Numbered from the stretch's first letter, positions 1-13,245 are shown. The stretch: 64,000 nucleotides of DNA from Eublepharis macularius (GCF_028583425.1 NC_072796.1:144097464-144161463), one strand, 5' to 3'. A program made the numbers and translations. The notes: generated by a model not told the origin, from the letters alone.

Positions 1-34
1 CCTCCCTCCCTCCCTCCCTCCTTCTCTCTCTCTG
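1..34. repeat. (CCCT)n/(CT)n simple repeat
   Basis: The window opens in a pyrimidine tract of CCCT then CT units; its left edge is cut off by the window. Confidence 0.9.
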
Positions 35-529
35 CCTAACGCACAGGGTTGTGGGTATAATCTAGGGGATAACACTCCATACCGCCCCATGAGTTCTTGG
101 AAGAAGGGAGAGAGAACTTGATGGCAGGCAAGAAGCTTGGCTGTGTATGATCCCAACAGAAAGCAGACCCCTGGCGCAGCTGGAGATAACGTGGTTTCCT
201 GGGGTGGAGGGGAAAGGGCCCCAAGAGCACGTTGCCTGGCAGGCCCCTGGCCTCCTTGGGTTTGGGGGAGAGGCAGCTTAGGATGGGGGACGTGGACAGT
301 AAGGGCCGTCCTTCCTTTGGCTGGGCTGTTGCTGACACTCGATCTGCAGGTGGAAAGGGAGCAGTGATTCTACTCGCCCTTGAGAGAAAACCCTGCAGCT
401 TGCCCTTCCGCCTCAGGGAGGGGCTCTTAGGCGGCCAGGGCCAAGCAGAGGCAGGGAGGAAGCCCCAACATCAGCCAGCCCACCTCCATAGGGCTGAGGT
501 CCTGCTAGGGTGGGAATTTACTTGTTAGA

Positions 530-1880
530 TCAGATTTTTAGTCCACCCTCCCCACCAGGCAGGCTTAGGGCAGAGTACAACATTCCAGTTTACATAAAAT
601 ACATTTTAAAACAGATAAAACATTACAGTAAAATTAAACTATACAATAAAACTTCTCAAGATGGCAACGGTAAAATTCTGGTGGACAGTTCTTTTCAGTA
701 TGGCCAGTGGGGGCCCAGCCTAGCCTCCGCCATATGCCTGGCGGAACATCTCTGTCTTACAGGCCCGGCAGAAAGATAAATCCCGCCAGGCCCTGGTTTC
801 ATCTGACAGAGCCACCAGGCTGGGGCCAGGACCAAAAAAGGCCTGGCTCTGGTCGAGGCCAGGCAAGCCTCCCTAGGGCCAGGGACCACCAAAAGTTTAT
901 TTGTAGAACAAAGTGTCCTCTGGGATACATATAGGGAGAGGCGGTCCCACAGATATGCTGGGCCCAGTCTGCATAGAGATTTATAGGTCAACACCAAAAC
1001 CTTGAACTGGACCCGGTACTCAACTGGTAACCAATGCAGCTAGCATAATATAGGTGTTATATGTTCCCCAGTTGGGACTCTTGCAATCACTCGCGCAGCT
1101 GCATTTTGAACCAGCTGTAGCCTCCCGATCAGGCCCAGGGGAAGCCCTCCATAGAGCGAGTTGCAGTATAATCGAGAGGTGACTGTTGCTTAGATCACTG
1201 CCATTAATTAGGTTGTGGGTCGACAACCGTCAGGGTGGCATCCAGGATCACCCCCAGGTTCCTAACTCTTGAAACCAGCGCAGGCGGTGCTCCCATCAAG
1301 AGCAGGGAGCTGGAGTCCTGTGCCCATGGACCCCCAACCCACATGCAGGATTTGTGGGATTTAGTTTCAACCGACTGCTTCAACCACCCAGTCACAGCTT
1401 CAAAGGTACACTCCAAGACATCTGGGGCAGAGTTGGGCCAGCTGTCCATCAGATATAACAGTGTCATCTGCATATTGATGACACTCAAGTCCGAAACTTT
1501 GCACCAGCTGAGCAAGGGGGTGCATGTAAACATTAAAGAGTAATGGGGAGAGTATCGCCTCCTGAGGGACACCCCACACCAATGGGTGGCGGGATGACAA
1601 TTTCTCCCTAAGCGCCACCCTCTGTCCCTGACCATGGAGAAAAGAGACGAACCACTGGAAGGCAGTCCCTCGTATCCCCACATCAGCGAGGCGGTGGGTT
1701 CAGTAGATCGTAATCGACCGTGTAGAAGGCTGCTGATAAATCCCACAATAGCAGCACTGATCCGCCACGATCCAGCTGCCTGTGGAGATCGTCAGTGGGA
1801 CCAGCAACGTTTCCATCCTGTGACCTGGGCGGAAACCGGACTGGAAGGGATCTAGGGAAGTGGCAATGAGTTGGTTGCAC
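530..1880 (-). mobile_element. 5'-truncated L2/CR1-superfamily LINE with reverse transcriptase remnant
   Basis: Read on the minus strand, 1880-1400 encodes RT fragments: a WDLSAAFYTVDYDLL piece (usual DLSAAFDTVDHDLL), PLLFNVYMHPL and HQYADDT (catalytic box at about 1462-1477). The rest down to about 530 is the 3' UTR, and much the same sequence recurs at 32385-32815. Frameshifts and stops show it is a fossil. Confidence 0.85.
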
Positions 1881-2565
1881 TTACTGCCTTTGTGCAGGGT
1901 GGGGAGCTCTGCAGATGGTCAGCTGCCAGACCCCCAGCTCTTGTGCCAGGGAATGGCTTGAGACAGAGTGGTGGTTCCTTAGGCCAAGCACCCAAGCCAC
2001 AGTCTTCCATCCCCTTAGGTGAGTGACGTTCCTCCTTCAGGCCACGGGCAGCTTTACACCCACCCCACGTTTCTTCCCAGGAGTTTGTCCCTGCTCTCCT
2101 GGTATTGGCCCTTCTCCACAGCCCCTAGGTCCAAATTGTTGCTTAGTGCTTAATTTATTTTAAAATGGGGCTGCTTTTGGTCACTCCATGTTGGAATGTC
2201 GTCTGGGACTGTGGGTATAGAACAGGGAGTTCTCCAGTGGTGCTGTGCCAGTTGCCATCTTGTAGTGCAGCCTTGCCTCGTGTGTGTTTCATGAGGAAAA
2301 GATGGAACAGCACCTGATGTCCACAGCCCAGGGTTCTGTGGAGGAAGAGTGATGCAAATAGCCTGGGTCACCACAATTATAGTGATGCATGCATTAAACA
2401 CAAATAGGCAGTTTTCTCTGCACACACATTTGGATAACCACTATGATCCAAACAAAAACTTTTCACTGCCACTTCCCTCTATAATGTATTTTTCAAAAGC
2501 ATAATTTGCTGCTTGCAAATGACAACTGATAGTCACTTCTTGCATTGTCATGCTAGAATAATAGA

Positions 2566-2760
2566 ATCATAGGACTGGAAGGGACCTCCAGGGTCATCTT
2601 GTCAGAGATGCTTTAGGCTGATCCTGCACTGGGCAGGGGGTTGGACTAGATGGTCTGTATGGCCCCTTCCAACTCTATGATTCTATGATCTAGTCCAACC
2701 CCTTGCACCATGGACAACTACCTCACCTCACACACACCTCCGGTGCCCCCTGCTCCATGC
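2566..2760. mobile_element. Opposed CR1 3' tails
   Basis: Two CR1 3' ends meet in opposite directions: a minus piece (aatcataggactggaaggga) and a plus piece (gggggttggactagatgg ending attctatg), then a further reversed tail with ctagtccaacccc. Confidence 0.75.
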
Positions 2761-3354
2761 CCAGAAGATGACAAAACAGGATGCCTAGCCAAACTGGCCT
2801 GGCGAAAATTGCTTTCTGACCCCAAAGTGGCTGTGGCGGAACAGGTGCTGGCTCTCAATCCGGGCAACTGAGCCACCGTCAATGGCCTGCTAGCCCCGCT
2901 CTCAGCCTCTCACCATCCTTGGTGGGCATGGCTCACTCCGTCGCTGCCACCACTCACTGAATTGTACACCGCCCGACTGAGGGGCAGTGGGACCCCTCTG
3001 GCTGAATTTCCCTACTGGGAAGTGAATTCCCCAATCTTTGGGTGGGCCCTGGAGAATTGGCAACCCACCAAGGTCTGGCCTGATCAGTTTTTCCCGGGCT
3101 CCCCCCCTCCCTGTAGCGTGCCAAGTGGGGGAGGTTACGTAGTCAGAGCACCACAAGGTCCTTTATATTCAAAAAAGTGTAATTTATTGACTATATACAG
3201 AGCACTATATGCAAAGCAGGTAAAGGCACCACACACAGGGGTATAGACCCCCCCCCCTGTTCAGAACTCCTAGGGCAGGAAATCAAACTGAGGAGAACCG
3301 CCGTCTGCTTTCCCTTCCACACTACCTTAAGGGGCTGGTGGTCTGAGGGAAGGT

Positions 3355-5104
3355 TCCCCCTTTTATTCCCTTTCTGCTGCCTCCCAGGCCCTCCACATTT
3401 AGGGCCCAGGCACCCGGGTCTCACCCAGCAGCAGGAGCCTCTCTTTCTTCAACCAAGAAGGTGACTCCCTTTTATTCCCTTTCTGCTGCCTCCCAGGCCC
3501 TCCACATTTAGGGCCTAGGCACCCGGGTTTCCCCCAGCAGCAGGAGCCTCTCCTTCTTCAACCAAGAAGGGGACTCCCTTTTATTCCCTTTCTGCTGCCT
3601 CCCAGGCCCTCCACGCTTAGGGCCCAGGCACCCGGGTCTCACCCAGCAGCAGGAGCCTCTCTTTCTTCAACCAAGAAGGTGACTCCCTTTTATTCCCTTT
3701 CTGCTGCCTCCCAGGCCCTCCACACTTAGGGCCTAGGCACCCGGGTTTCCCCCAGCAGCAGGAGCCTCTCCTTCTTCAACCAAGAAGGAGCTTAACTCTC
3801 TTTATTCCCTTTCTGCTGCCTCCCAGGCCCTCCACATTTAGGGCCTAGGCACCCGGGTTTCCCCCAGCAGCAGGAGCCTCTCCTTCTTCAACCAAGAAGG
3901 GGACTCCCTTTTATTCCCTTTCTGCTGCCTCCCAGGCCCTCCACATTTAGGGCCTAGGCACCCGGGTCTCACCCAGCAGCAGGAGCCTCTCTTTCTTCAA
4001 CCAAGAAGGTGACTCCCTTTTATTCCCTTTCTGCTGCCTCCCAGGCCCTCCACATTTAGGGCCTAGGCACCCGGGTTTCCCCCAGCAGCAGGAGCCTCTC
4101 CTTCTTCAACCAAGAAGGGGACTCCCTTTTATTCCCTTTCTGCTGCCTCCCAGGCCCTCCACGCTTAGGGCCCAGGCACCCGGGTCTCACCCAGCAGCAG
4201 GAGCCTCTCCTTCTTCAACCAAGAAGGTGACTCTCTTTATTCCCTTTCTGCTGCCTCCCAGGCCCTACACATTTAGGGCCTAGGCACCCGGGTTTCACCC
4301 AGCAGCAGGGAGCCTCTCCTTCTTCAACCAAGAAGGAGCTTAACTCTCTTTATTCCCTTTCTGCTGCCTCCCAGGCCCTCCACATTTAGGGCCTAGGCAC
4401 CCGGGTTTCCCCCAGCAGCAGGAGCCTCTCCTTCTTCAACCAAGAAGGGGACTCCCTTTTATTCCCTTTCTGCTGCCTCCCAGGCCCTCCACATTTAGGG
4501 CCCAGGCACCCGGGTCTCACCCAGCAGCAGGAGCCTCTCTTTCTTCAACCAAGAAGGTGACTCCCTTTTATTCCCTTTCTGCTGCCTCCCAGGCCCTCCA
4601 CATTTAGGGCCTAGGCACCCGGGTTTCCCCCAGCAGCAGGAGCCTCTCCTTCTTCAACCAAGAAGGGGACTCCCTTTTATTCCCTTTCTGCTGCCTCCCA
4701 GGCCCTCCACGCTTAGGGCCCAGGCACCCGGGTCTCACCCAGCAGCAGGAGCCTCTCCTTCTTCAACCAAGAAGGTGACTCTCTTTATTCCCTTTCTGCT
4801 GCCTCCCAGGCCCTACACATTTAGGGCCTAGGCACCCGGGTTTCACCCAGCAGCAGGGAGCCTCTCCTTCTTCAACCAAGAAGGAGCTTAACTCTCTTTA
4901 TTCCCTTTCTGCTGCCTCCCAGGCCCTCCACATTTAGGGCCTAGGCACCCGGGTTTCCCCCAGCAGCAGGAGCCTCTCCTTCTTCAACCAAGAAGGGGAC
5001 TCCCTTTTATTCCCTTTCTGCTGCCTCCCAGGCCCTCCACATTTAGGGCCCAGGCACCCGGGTCTCACCCAGCAGCAGGAGCCTCTCCTTCTTCAACCCA
5101 GAAG
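3355..5104. repeat. 109-bp minisatellite, about 16 units, with 548-bp higher-order period
   Basis: The core tattccctttctgctgcctc recurs about every 109 bases from 3364 to about 5008, each unit ending near cttcttcaaccaagaagg. A variant junction (gaaggagcttaactctct) recurs at about 3784, 4332 and 4880, so five-unit blocks of 548 bases were duplicated as a whole. A related junction closes the array near 5100. Confidence 0.95.
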
Positions 5105-5454
5105 GAGCCTAACTGACTTCTTTCCCTCAGGATCAGCCGAGTCTATTCTGGCTCCACCCCTTATTTTTCCCGCCCTTTTCTTGGCCCCGGGGCAGCTGGG
5201 AGTTGTAGTCCAGGAAGAAGGGCATCCCACACCAAGACTCCTGCAGGCCCCTCCCTGGCCCCACAGCCCGTCAAACCTCATGGGGAACATTCCCCCCCCC
5301 TCCTTTAAGACAGATTGACTGCAACCAGCACTCATTTCACCCTTGGCAACCATTTCATTACAGTGGCGATAGGCATTGCCCTGGGCATGTAAGAAGGGGC
5401 CACGAGGACTAAGCACTGATGTAACCCTTCTTGCCCCCCCCCCATGATCTGCCT

Positions 5455-5640
5455 AGGTTCACAGAGTCAGATTGCTGTCAGGTGGCCATCCAGCCTCTGC
5501 TTAAAAATCTCCAAGGAGGCCTGTTCCACTGACTGTCAAGAAGTTGTTCCTAATGGTTAGCTGAAAACTTCTAATTTAATTTCAGCCCATTGCTTCTGGT
5601 CTGACTACATCTGGTCCTTATTCCTTGTTGAAAGGATAGA
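5455..5640 (-). mobile_element. CR1-like LINE fragment
   Basis: The stretch resembles reversed CR1 3' sequence (cctctgcttaaaaatctcc, aagaagttgttcctaatg), diverged and without coding capacity. Confidence 0.6.
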
Positions 5641-6907
5641 CACCCCATCGTCCTAATTCCAAGCGCTGATCACAGCCACTCCAGGAGTCAGACAGGTGGG
5701 ACGCCTCTCCTTTTTGTTTATGAGACTGAAAGCTTTCCAGTCTTTGAGTTCGTTCTGGGGTGTACTCGCACCCAAGACATGAATTCTAAACTCAATTAAA
5801 ATTATATTTATTAGCTTAAGGTGTGTTTGCAGAAGCATAGAGCACTCTCATACAGGTAACAGACATAAACCAGAGAAACCTTACTGTCGCTGCATAAAAT
5901 TCTGCTTATCTAAAACGTAAGAGCCTGCTACCTAGCATCTCGGCTTGGTGCCCCTTCCCAGGCCTGGTTGGTCCGGCATAGGGACATGCTGAGGAGAAAA
6001 GAAGAGGGGAAGGCAACTGGGAGAGCTGAGCAGGCGTCTTTTCCGGGGCTCAGTGCATCACCCGGCAACCCAAGAGCCAATCGGGGCTAAGCTGTTAATT
6101 AGCATTTCAGCTGTGTGAGAATTTAGGGAGTGCAGACGGAGCTTCTCTGAGGAAAGCCTCCCCAGGCCGGAGCCCTGCTCTGCAGGTGTTGCTAATCCGC
6201 CCAGCCAGCACAGCTCTGAGCCAGGCCAGAATCCCAGCAGCAGGTGCAACTTTGTACCTGAGTGCAGCTATTTTAACCAAAACCTAAGATTTGGGCTGAC
6301 CGCTTCCTGACACTTGTGCATTCACATTTTTGTAGAGTAAGCTGGGCACCCTGAGGCCAGGCTATAACATACCTTGGGGATTGCCAACCCCCCCCACCAA
6401 AAGATGAAGGGATGTCCTCTTACATGTAAGATTCATACTAACCATGACTGTAAGAAGAACCTAACATACAGCCAACCTGATGCCGCTTGACTCAAATTTC
6501 TCCAGGTAACCCACGTTACACTACTTTTATCATGGTTAATGGATTTATACCAGTGAAGTGCTTCCGAGCACTATTATTCTCTGTAGTCTACCAATTTTCA
6601 TATTTCTCATACATGAAGTCTCTCCTACAAAATAAATATGACACAGACACCTTTCTACTGTGCAGCAACAGATATCATCTTACTTTTTGTAGACATTCCT
6701 TGACGATGTAAATATGCAGCTTCCAACCTCTCCTCGCAGCTGCTCCTAACTAGGGCTGCTAGGCCCCCCCCCTGGCAAACGGCAGGAGCTGGGGGGGGCA
6801 CAGGCTCTCACGGCCTGCGTGCTCCTGTGGTACACCCTAATGATGGAATGACAGCTGCAACGGGAGCTGACTTCTTTGCGGTGTTTGAGCCGATTCTGGC
6901 CCTGGCA

Positions 6908-7045
6908 TAGGGTTGCCAGCTCCAAGTTGGGAAATTCCTGGAGATCTGGAGGGTGAAACCTGGAGAAAGTGGGGTTTGGGGAGGGGAAAGGACCTTGGCA
7001 TGGCGTAATTCCATAGAGTCCATACCCCAAAGTAGCCATCTGTTC
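6908..7045 (+). mobile_element. gggttgccagctcc-type element, partial
   Basis: The stretch starts gggttgccagctccaagttg and follows the same consensus as the full copy at 9261-9487, but the distal third and the right terminus are missing. Confidence 0.75.
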
Positions 7046-7421
7046 TTCCAAATCATGCCTATTCTTCCTAATGGGGCAGTTGGTTCTATCTATGGCCTTG
7101 CCCTAATAGAGAAAAGTCGGGCAATTGGAAGGCAGTGGTATCCCAGAGGTATCTGAGAGCCCCCCCCCATGACTCACTGGCTAAAAATGGCCTCACAATT
7201 GCCACAGCCTCAGTGGCCGTTGGCCGAAAGCCTTGAGGGGCCCAGAAGCAAAACCAGGGACCAGGCCCTCCCCGTCCTCAGAAGGGCTGTTGCCAGGGAG
7301 CCTTGCCCAGGGAGCCTCTGGCCTGCAGGCCTCTCCCCCTTGCCCTGGCAGCCTCTGCGAGGCCTGCATGAAAAGCCAGCTTGAAATGAGGGACTCGGTT
7401 GGGCATCAGGGAGAAGCCATT

Positions 7422-7640
7422 TTATTTGCTTGTTTATTTATTTAATGGTCTGCCTTTCCCCGCTGAGATTCAAGGCGGCTCACACAGTGTCAGTCAATGC
7501 AATCAATGGCTGGGACATACAGCAAACAGCGTGATGGGCTGTGGATTGCAGCAGTTTGAAAGGACGCAGCAAAGCAAATACAGATAGGAAAAACTGCAGA
7601 AACAAAACATAAGCACTTTACATATTAAATGGAATTGAAC
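7422..7640 (-). mobile_element. LINE 3' tail (L2/CR1-like)
   Basis: A T-rich tttatttattt lead and the box ctgcctttccccgctgagat with aaggcggctcaca mark a reversed LINE 3' end shared with 12590 and 52455. Confidence 0.6.
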
Positions 7641-8707
7641 AACCAGAAGAAAACCAGTCAGTCCCCTTCAGGGGCGGCCATTTTGTCCACCTTCAGAGGC
7701 AAATGGCTTCCACTGAAGCGACCAGCCAAGAAGTGGGTGTGGAGGCTTGCTTTCCTCTCAGAGGAGGCAAATATGGTGGCGGGGAGAGGGAAAGGGCTGT
7801 GAAAAGAAGCGGCTTGAAGAGCACCCTGTTCATTGCGGCAGCGCCTGTGGCGAGCCCAGGACCACCTTGTCAGACGCATGAAGTAGTCTCCTAGGGGAGG
7901 GAGCTTCGTGAGCCTCAGATACGATGCGATGATGGAGCCGCGCTGGGGGCGGGTAGGTGGGGGGCTTCTGCCTCAATAAAGGCTCTTTGTTGTGTTGCTG
8001 CAACAGGCAAGTGCAGTTACCTCAGAAATGTGGGGAAGCGGTTGCTGAGGGAAACACTGAACTGTTCCATAGTTTATCACACAGATAGCATACTCATCAT
8101 TTACAATGTTACTCACATTTAAACAGTAATTATCTCCTTGAAGGTAAGTTGCATGTATACATAGGATTTATCTTTATCTGATACTGTAGATAGTCTTACA
8201 TAAACATTTCCATGCTAAACATTTTGAGCAAGTAAAACTTTGTTTTGAAAGCATTTCATTTCAAAAGGGAAAAAAATATTTCATAGAAGTATTTTTTCCT
8301 TGTGTTCCCCAGAATGCCCCCGTTTTTCTGTCTAAAAATGAGCCCTTGGGGGAAAGCCCCAGGCCTTCACACCTGTACAGCTGCAGAGCCCACCCCGTGA
8401 GGATGGACTCCTGTAACGACATTGTCTGGCTGAAAGAGGCCCTGAAGATAATGAGGCGTTCTGATAAAGAAATAGAAAAAAATGAGTGGAGAAGAATTTT
8501 TGGATATTGACTTTTAAATGGATGTTTAATACCCAGCCGCCGCCCCCCGCCCCCCACCCAGGCTCTCGCCTGTTGCTTTTGAGGTGGTTTATAGTCAAAA
8601 CAATCCTCCTCAGAGTAATACAACTTGCTAACCATGTAAAATTACATAAAAACACCACCTATTCATAAAAGCCAGTATAGATGTAAGAATCACAGGCAAC
8701 CAAGGCT

Positions 8708-8900
8708 GAGAGCCAAGCTACAAGTGACGAATGACACTTGAACAGCAAGTGAACAGGCTCACTTGCACTCCACTTGCACTCCACTTGATCACGTAGTGAG
8801 TCAGTAGTGATCAAGTGGAGCGCAAGTGAACAGGGAGGAATACACGCAAGCCTGTTCACTTGCCGTTCAAGTGTCATTCGTCACTTGTAGCTTGGCCCTC
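8708..8900. mobile_element. Foldback MITE, family 1 copy a
   Basis: Termini gagagccaagctacaagtga and its complement tcacttgtagcttggccctc frame an almost complete palindrome with an internal aagtgaacaggctcacttgc-type stem. No coding capacity. The same element recurs at 14648-14850. Confidence 0.85.
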
Positions 8901-9260
8901 GGATCTGAAAGGGTGAGAGTAAGTGGTCACAAGTTGCTGGAGCCCCGAATTGTTTGGGGTTTCAAAGGTAACTCCAAGCACTTCGAATAATGTCAGAAAG
9001 CGAGTGCAGTTCCTTTAAAACTGGAGAGATGCATTTCCTATAGCTTCTGCCTTCTCTTGCAGTCGCATTCTGAAGCAGCTGAAGCCTTCTGAACAGTCTT
9101 CAAAGGCAGCCCATGTTCAGCACATGGCAGCAGTCTAAGCTAGATGAGCTTCCAGCATGGATACCCTCCCTCCCCCCATGTGTCCAGGAAAGGGCAGAGC
9201 TGACAGGCCAACCAAAGCAGGCTAAACAATCCCCGAGACTTGCCTATTCATTTGTGGATA

Positions 9261-9487
9261 GGGTTGCCAGCTCCAAGTTGGGAAATTCCTGGAGATCCGG
9301 GGAGTGAAACTTGGAGAAACCTGGAGAAAGTGGGGTTTGGGGAAGGAAAGGACCTTGGCATGGCATAATTCCGTAAGAGTCCACCTCCAAAAGTAGCCAT
9401 TTTCTCCAGGTGAACTGATCTCTCTGGCCTGGAGACCAGTTGTAATTCCAGGAGATCTCCAGCCACTACCTGGAGGCTGGCATCCCT
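9261..9487 (+). mobile_element. Full gggttgccag element with 11-bp target duplication
   Basis: The element runs from gggttgccagctccaagttg to ggaggctggcatccct and has imperfect terminal inverted repeats. The flanks are atttgtggata (9250-9260) and atttgtggaca (9488-9498), an 11-bp duplication with one mismatch. Relatives lie at 6908, 16301, 23040 and 26320. Confidence 0.85.
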
Positions 9488-10012
9488 ATTTGTGGACACA
9501 GAGCAAGTGAGCACACAACACCTGTTGTGTGAGGTGAGGCACCACCCCGCGCAGAACAGCTGGCTAATTCATTCCTGTTTGGCAATGCTGTCGACCAACA
9601 GCACCTCAGTCTTGTCGAGACTGGATCTCTTCCAGTCTATTGCTAGCTGCAGGTCCTGGTCCAAAACCTGTCCCCTCCCACGTAGCCCAGGTGAAGCTGA
9701 AAAGGAAGGCATGAGCGGTGTGTCACCTGCGTGCCACAGTCATCTCACTCAAAGCACCTGGGTGCTCTTGGCAGTTTCATATAGAAGTTTGAAAGCATAC
9801 AAGATGGAGCTGAAGCCTCGCACCTCGCAGCACAAAAGTCGTAGGCCCAGGAGCGGGTTCCCAGCACCAGCCCTAACAAGCAGCCAGAGCCCCCCAGGCC
9901 CACTTGGCTGGCCCAAAGGACACCAGGGACAGAGACTCTGAAAATGGGCAAGAGGTCCAGGAGAATCAGGGGCGTCCACGGCTCTCTGTCTCTTGCACAT
10001 GCACAAGCGAGT

Positions 10013-10148
10013 CGTAGATCCAGAGGAGTTAGCCGTGTTAGTCTGTAGTAGCAAAATCAAAAAGAGTCCAGTAGCACCTTTAAGACTAACCAATTTTATT
10101 GTAGCATCAGCTTTCGAGAATCACAGTTCTCTTCGTCAGATGCATGGA
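10013..10148 (-). mobile_element. Penelope-like element 3' tail
   Basis: The stretch contains ggagttagccgtgttagtct, gagtccagtagcaccttt, aagactaaccaattttattg and tcttcgtcagatgcat, the usual reversed 3' terminus of reptile Penelope elements. Confidence 0.85.
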
Positions 10149-11354
10149 GGGCAAAAAGAAACTGGTCAGATATAGAGGAGGGGAGGGGAGGGCGGAGTAG
10201 ATGCAAACAGCTCCCAGGCAACTATTGGAATTGCTGGATGAGACTCTCCAAGGGCTATGACATGGGGTTGGCTTCAAGCAGCTGAGTCAAGAAGCCGGAG
10301 TGGGGGAACCAAGGTTTTGAGAAGGATTTGTGCAGAACAAAATGCTTACCAGCCAGAATATTGTTAGTGAGCAAGATTAAATACATACTAGCAAGAAAAC
10401 ACAAACGCAGATAACTGAGGTACCAGTCATGACTATGATACGTAACCTCAACGTTCTGTGGTGAGATGTGCTTCTGGGGCATGAGTGCATGGCCATGGAA
10501 AGTCAGCTTGCAGCAGCATACAGGCCAACCGGATTAGCTACGGATTGGGACTGCAGCCCAAGCCCAAGCAGGCTTGGGCTGCAGTCGGCTCAACAGCCAG
10601 GATGCCACAGCGCCCTGGGAAGTAAGAGAGGCAAGCCGTTTGCAGTAGTCCTGAAATAAATAGTCACATATATTTGAAACACGGTAAATGTTCAAATTTT
10701 TTCCATTTAGACATTTTTAATATGACATTTTGAAGCAAAATTAGTATTTTGAATCTGACATTTTCCATTCACATTTCAACAGCTTTAGATGTGCTGCCAT
10801 CTCATGATTTTTTAAATTTTGGCAGGCTTCAACAGTAAGATCTAGTAAGCTGCTGCTTGTGAAACACTCTGGCCTCTCCATGTCTCTGGTCAAGCGCAAC
10901 AAGACAGCACAGATCCAGAGAGGTCAGCTGCCGGCACTCCCTACGGCTAAATAGTTCTGCATGCCAAGTCCCAAATGTTTCCGGAGCGCCCTGTGCCTTT
11001 TGGGGGCATCTCAACGGGAAGAGCAGCTAAAGGTCCCTCAGGCCGCCAGGACTGGTCTTCCTCTTCCACAGCCCAAGGGCCATGTTGGGTGTGCTTTGGG
11101 ACACACGCCGAGTTCACCCAGGGAACAGCGAGGCCCAGAGCTGCCCCACAGGAACTGAGGGGGCCCCATGCACAGCTGCCATAGCAGAGCAGTCTGCATT
11201 CAGCATATTTCCTGGATGCATGGAGACTGCAGGCCCTGAGTATACGGAATCAGCAACCAGTCCTAAGCTCCTTTGCATGTCAAGGATCAAAGAGGATCAA
11301 AGAGGACAAATGCTTGCCTGTCAGATATCAAATTTAGCAATCAAATAATGTTGG

Positions 11355-11480
11355 GAGTCGGGTTTATTTATTTATTTATTTTTGCATTTTAAATCTGCTC
11401 ATCTCCACTCGGTGGGAACTTGAAGTGGCTTAAAGTGTCAAAAAAACATCCTGTACAACAGCTATCTCCCAACCAAATTA
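11355..11480 (-). mobile_element. LINE/SINE tail fragment
   Basis: A tttatttatttattt run is followed by ctgctcatctccactcggtg and aagtggcttaaagtgtc, resembling a reversed LINE 3' end. Confidence 0.5.
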
Positions 11481-11667
11481 CACGAAGGACATGCAACTTA
11501 ACAACAACTGTAGCAATCATCAGTAGGGGAATCCAAAGGGTGAGGAGGGGGTACAGCAGGTGGTAATGGCTCTGCCCTTGCCAGAAAAATCTGTTTTGTT
11601 TCGGCCGGCCAGCAGGCAGACATGTCAGCAGCCGTGTCTTTAAATGAGAATTCTGAGAAAGGGTCTT

Positions 11668-12520
11668 TTTTTTTTAAATAAAATTTTATTGGATGGGTTC
11701 ACATACATTTCAAAAACATTTTACAACAATATGCCCCTTTTCTTAATATATGTTATCCCACCCCCTCCCCTTTCCCCTTGTTGACTGCCAACAGCACTCT
11801 GACCTCTTTCCCCCTAATAACTAACTCTGGTCTAAGTTGCTTTCCCCCTGTTGTTTAAGGCAAAGTTTTATCTTATATTTCTAAATCTCTCAGTAGTTAT
11901 CAAGAGACCACAACTGATCTTTCACGTCCCATTTCTTTTCTAAATATTTTTTAAGTTTACCCCAATCTTCCACAAATTCCCTTGGATTTCGTTCTTTCAA
12001 TTTCCTTGATAATTTGTCCATTTCCGCCATGTGCAACAATTTCTGAATCCAATCTTGAATTTCTGGTCGCTCCTCCTGTCTCCAGTGTTGAGCATACAGT
12101 AGTCTTGCAGCCACCGTCATATAATAAACCAGGACTCTATCCTTAACATTCACATTTTCCCATATTTAACCCCAATAATAACAGTTCTGGGCTTTTTGCT
12201 ATATTACTTTTCAAAATTGATGACATTTCAGCAAAAATCTTAGACCAAAATAACTTAGCTTTTTCACAAGTCCACCACATATGATACATTGAACCTTAAT
12301 GTTTTTCCATTTCCAGCATTTGTTTGACATTTGATTGTTGGCATTTGCTAGTTTTTTTGGTGTTAAATACCACCTGTACATCATCTTATAGCTGTTCTCT
12401 TTTAGACTAGTAGCTGTCGATATTTTCATTGTGTTTCTCCAAAGATATTCCCAAGTGTCCACTGTAATTTCTCTGTTAAAATTCATTGCCCATTCTACCA
12501 TTTGAACTTTAACTGTTTCA
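11668..12520 (-). mobile_element. L1 LINE 3' end with ORF2 C-terminal remnants
   Basis: The minus strand encodes two L1 ORF2 tail pieces: 12501-12211 (TVDTWEYLWRNTMKI, KMMYRWYLTPKKLA) and 12153-11890 (YYMTVAARLLYAQHWRQEE, IQDWIQKLLHMAEMDKLS). The T-run at about 11668 is the antisense poly(A). At least one frameshift separates the pieces. Confidence 0.88.
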
Positions 12521-12589
12521 TCCTCTGAGAAAGGTTCTGACAGACAATTTCAGTCAAAGTCTAACCCTATTGCACTGTGAACTTCTGTC

Positions 12590-13245
12590 TTTAAAAAATA
12601 TTTGTTGTTTATGTCATTTATAGTCTGCCTTTCTCACTAAGGGCAGATTACATAGTGTGCAATGAGTAGAAGACATTTCAATGAACCATGTCAGAGGGTA
12701 TATAAATGCAAATTTACAAATATAACATTTGCAAAAATCAAATACAGAGTTAAAAGAAATGCTGAAATGGAGCATAATTCTAAGACTAACATTAAACAAC
12801 ATAGAACTACCCAGTAGGAGCATATTTAAAGCAACAGATAGTACATAGGAGCGCACGGAAGCAACAGTGGTGAAGTCTGTGGTCCCTATCTCTTTAACGA
12901 AACATCTCTTTCATGCCACTTCCCTACAGTCCTGCAGTGCTGCCCTCTTATCTGAGTAAAATCCCTCTTGAATAATTTGGTTTTGCATTGTTTAGGGAAA
13001 AACAGGTGAGTAGGGGCTCTTCTGCCTCTCCGGCAGGCTGTTCCATAGGGTAGGGGCCATCACAGAGAACAGATACACCAGTGGTCTCAATGAAGTTGTT
13101 AGTAAATACGTTGTGTCTTCAAACCACTCATCCACAGAAAACTGGTTGACTGACTGTATTTGACTCCTGCTGTGTAATCCACCTGGTGCCTCGGTGAGAG
13201 CGGCTCTCGAGCTGAATGTCACCCAAGGGTCACCTAGTCCAACCT
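12590..13245 (-). mobile_element. L2/CR1-like LINE 3' region
   Basis: The stretch holds ctgcctttctcactaaggg, ccggcaggctgttccata and related blocks also found at 52455-53040. No intact reading frame. Confidence 0.65.

Noticed and set aside
3355..5104. CRISPR-like array
   Set aside because: Units are uniform without unique spacers, and the genome is clearly vertebrate.
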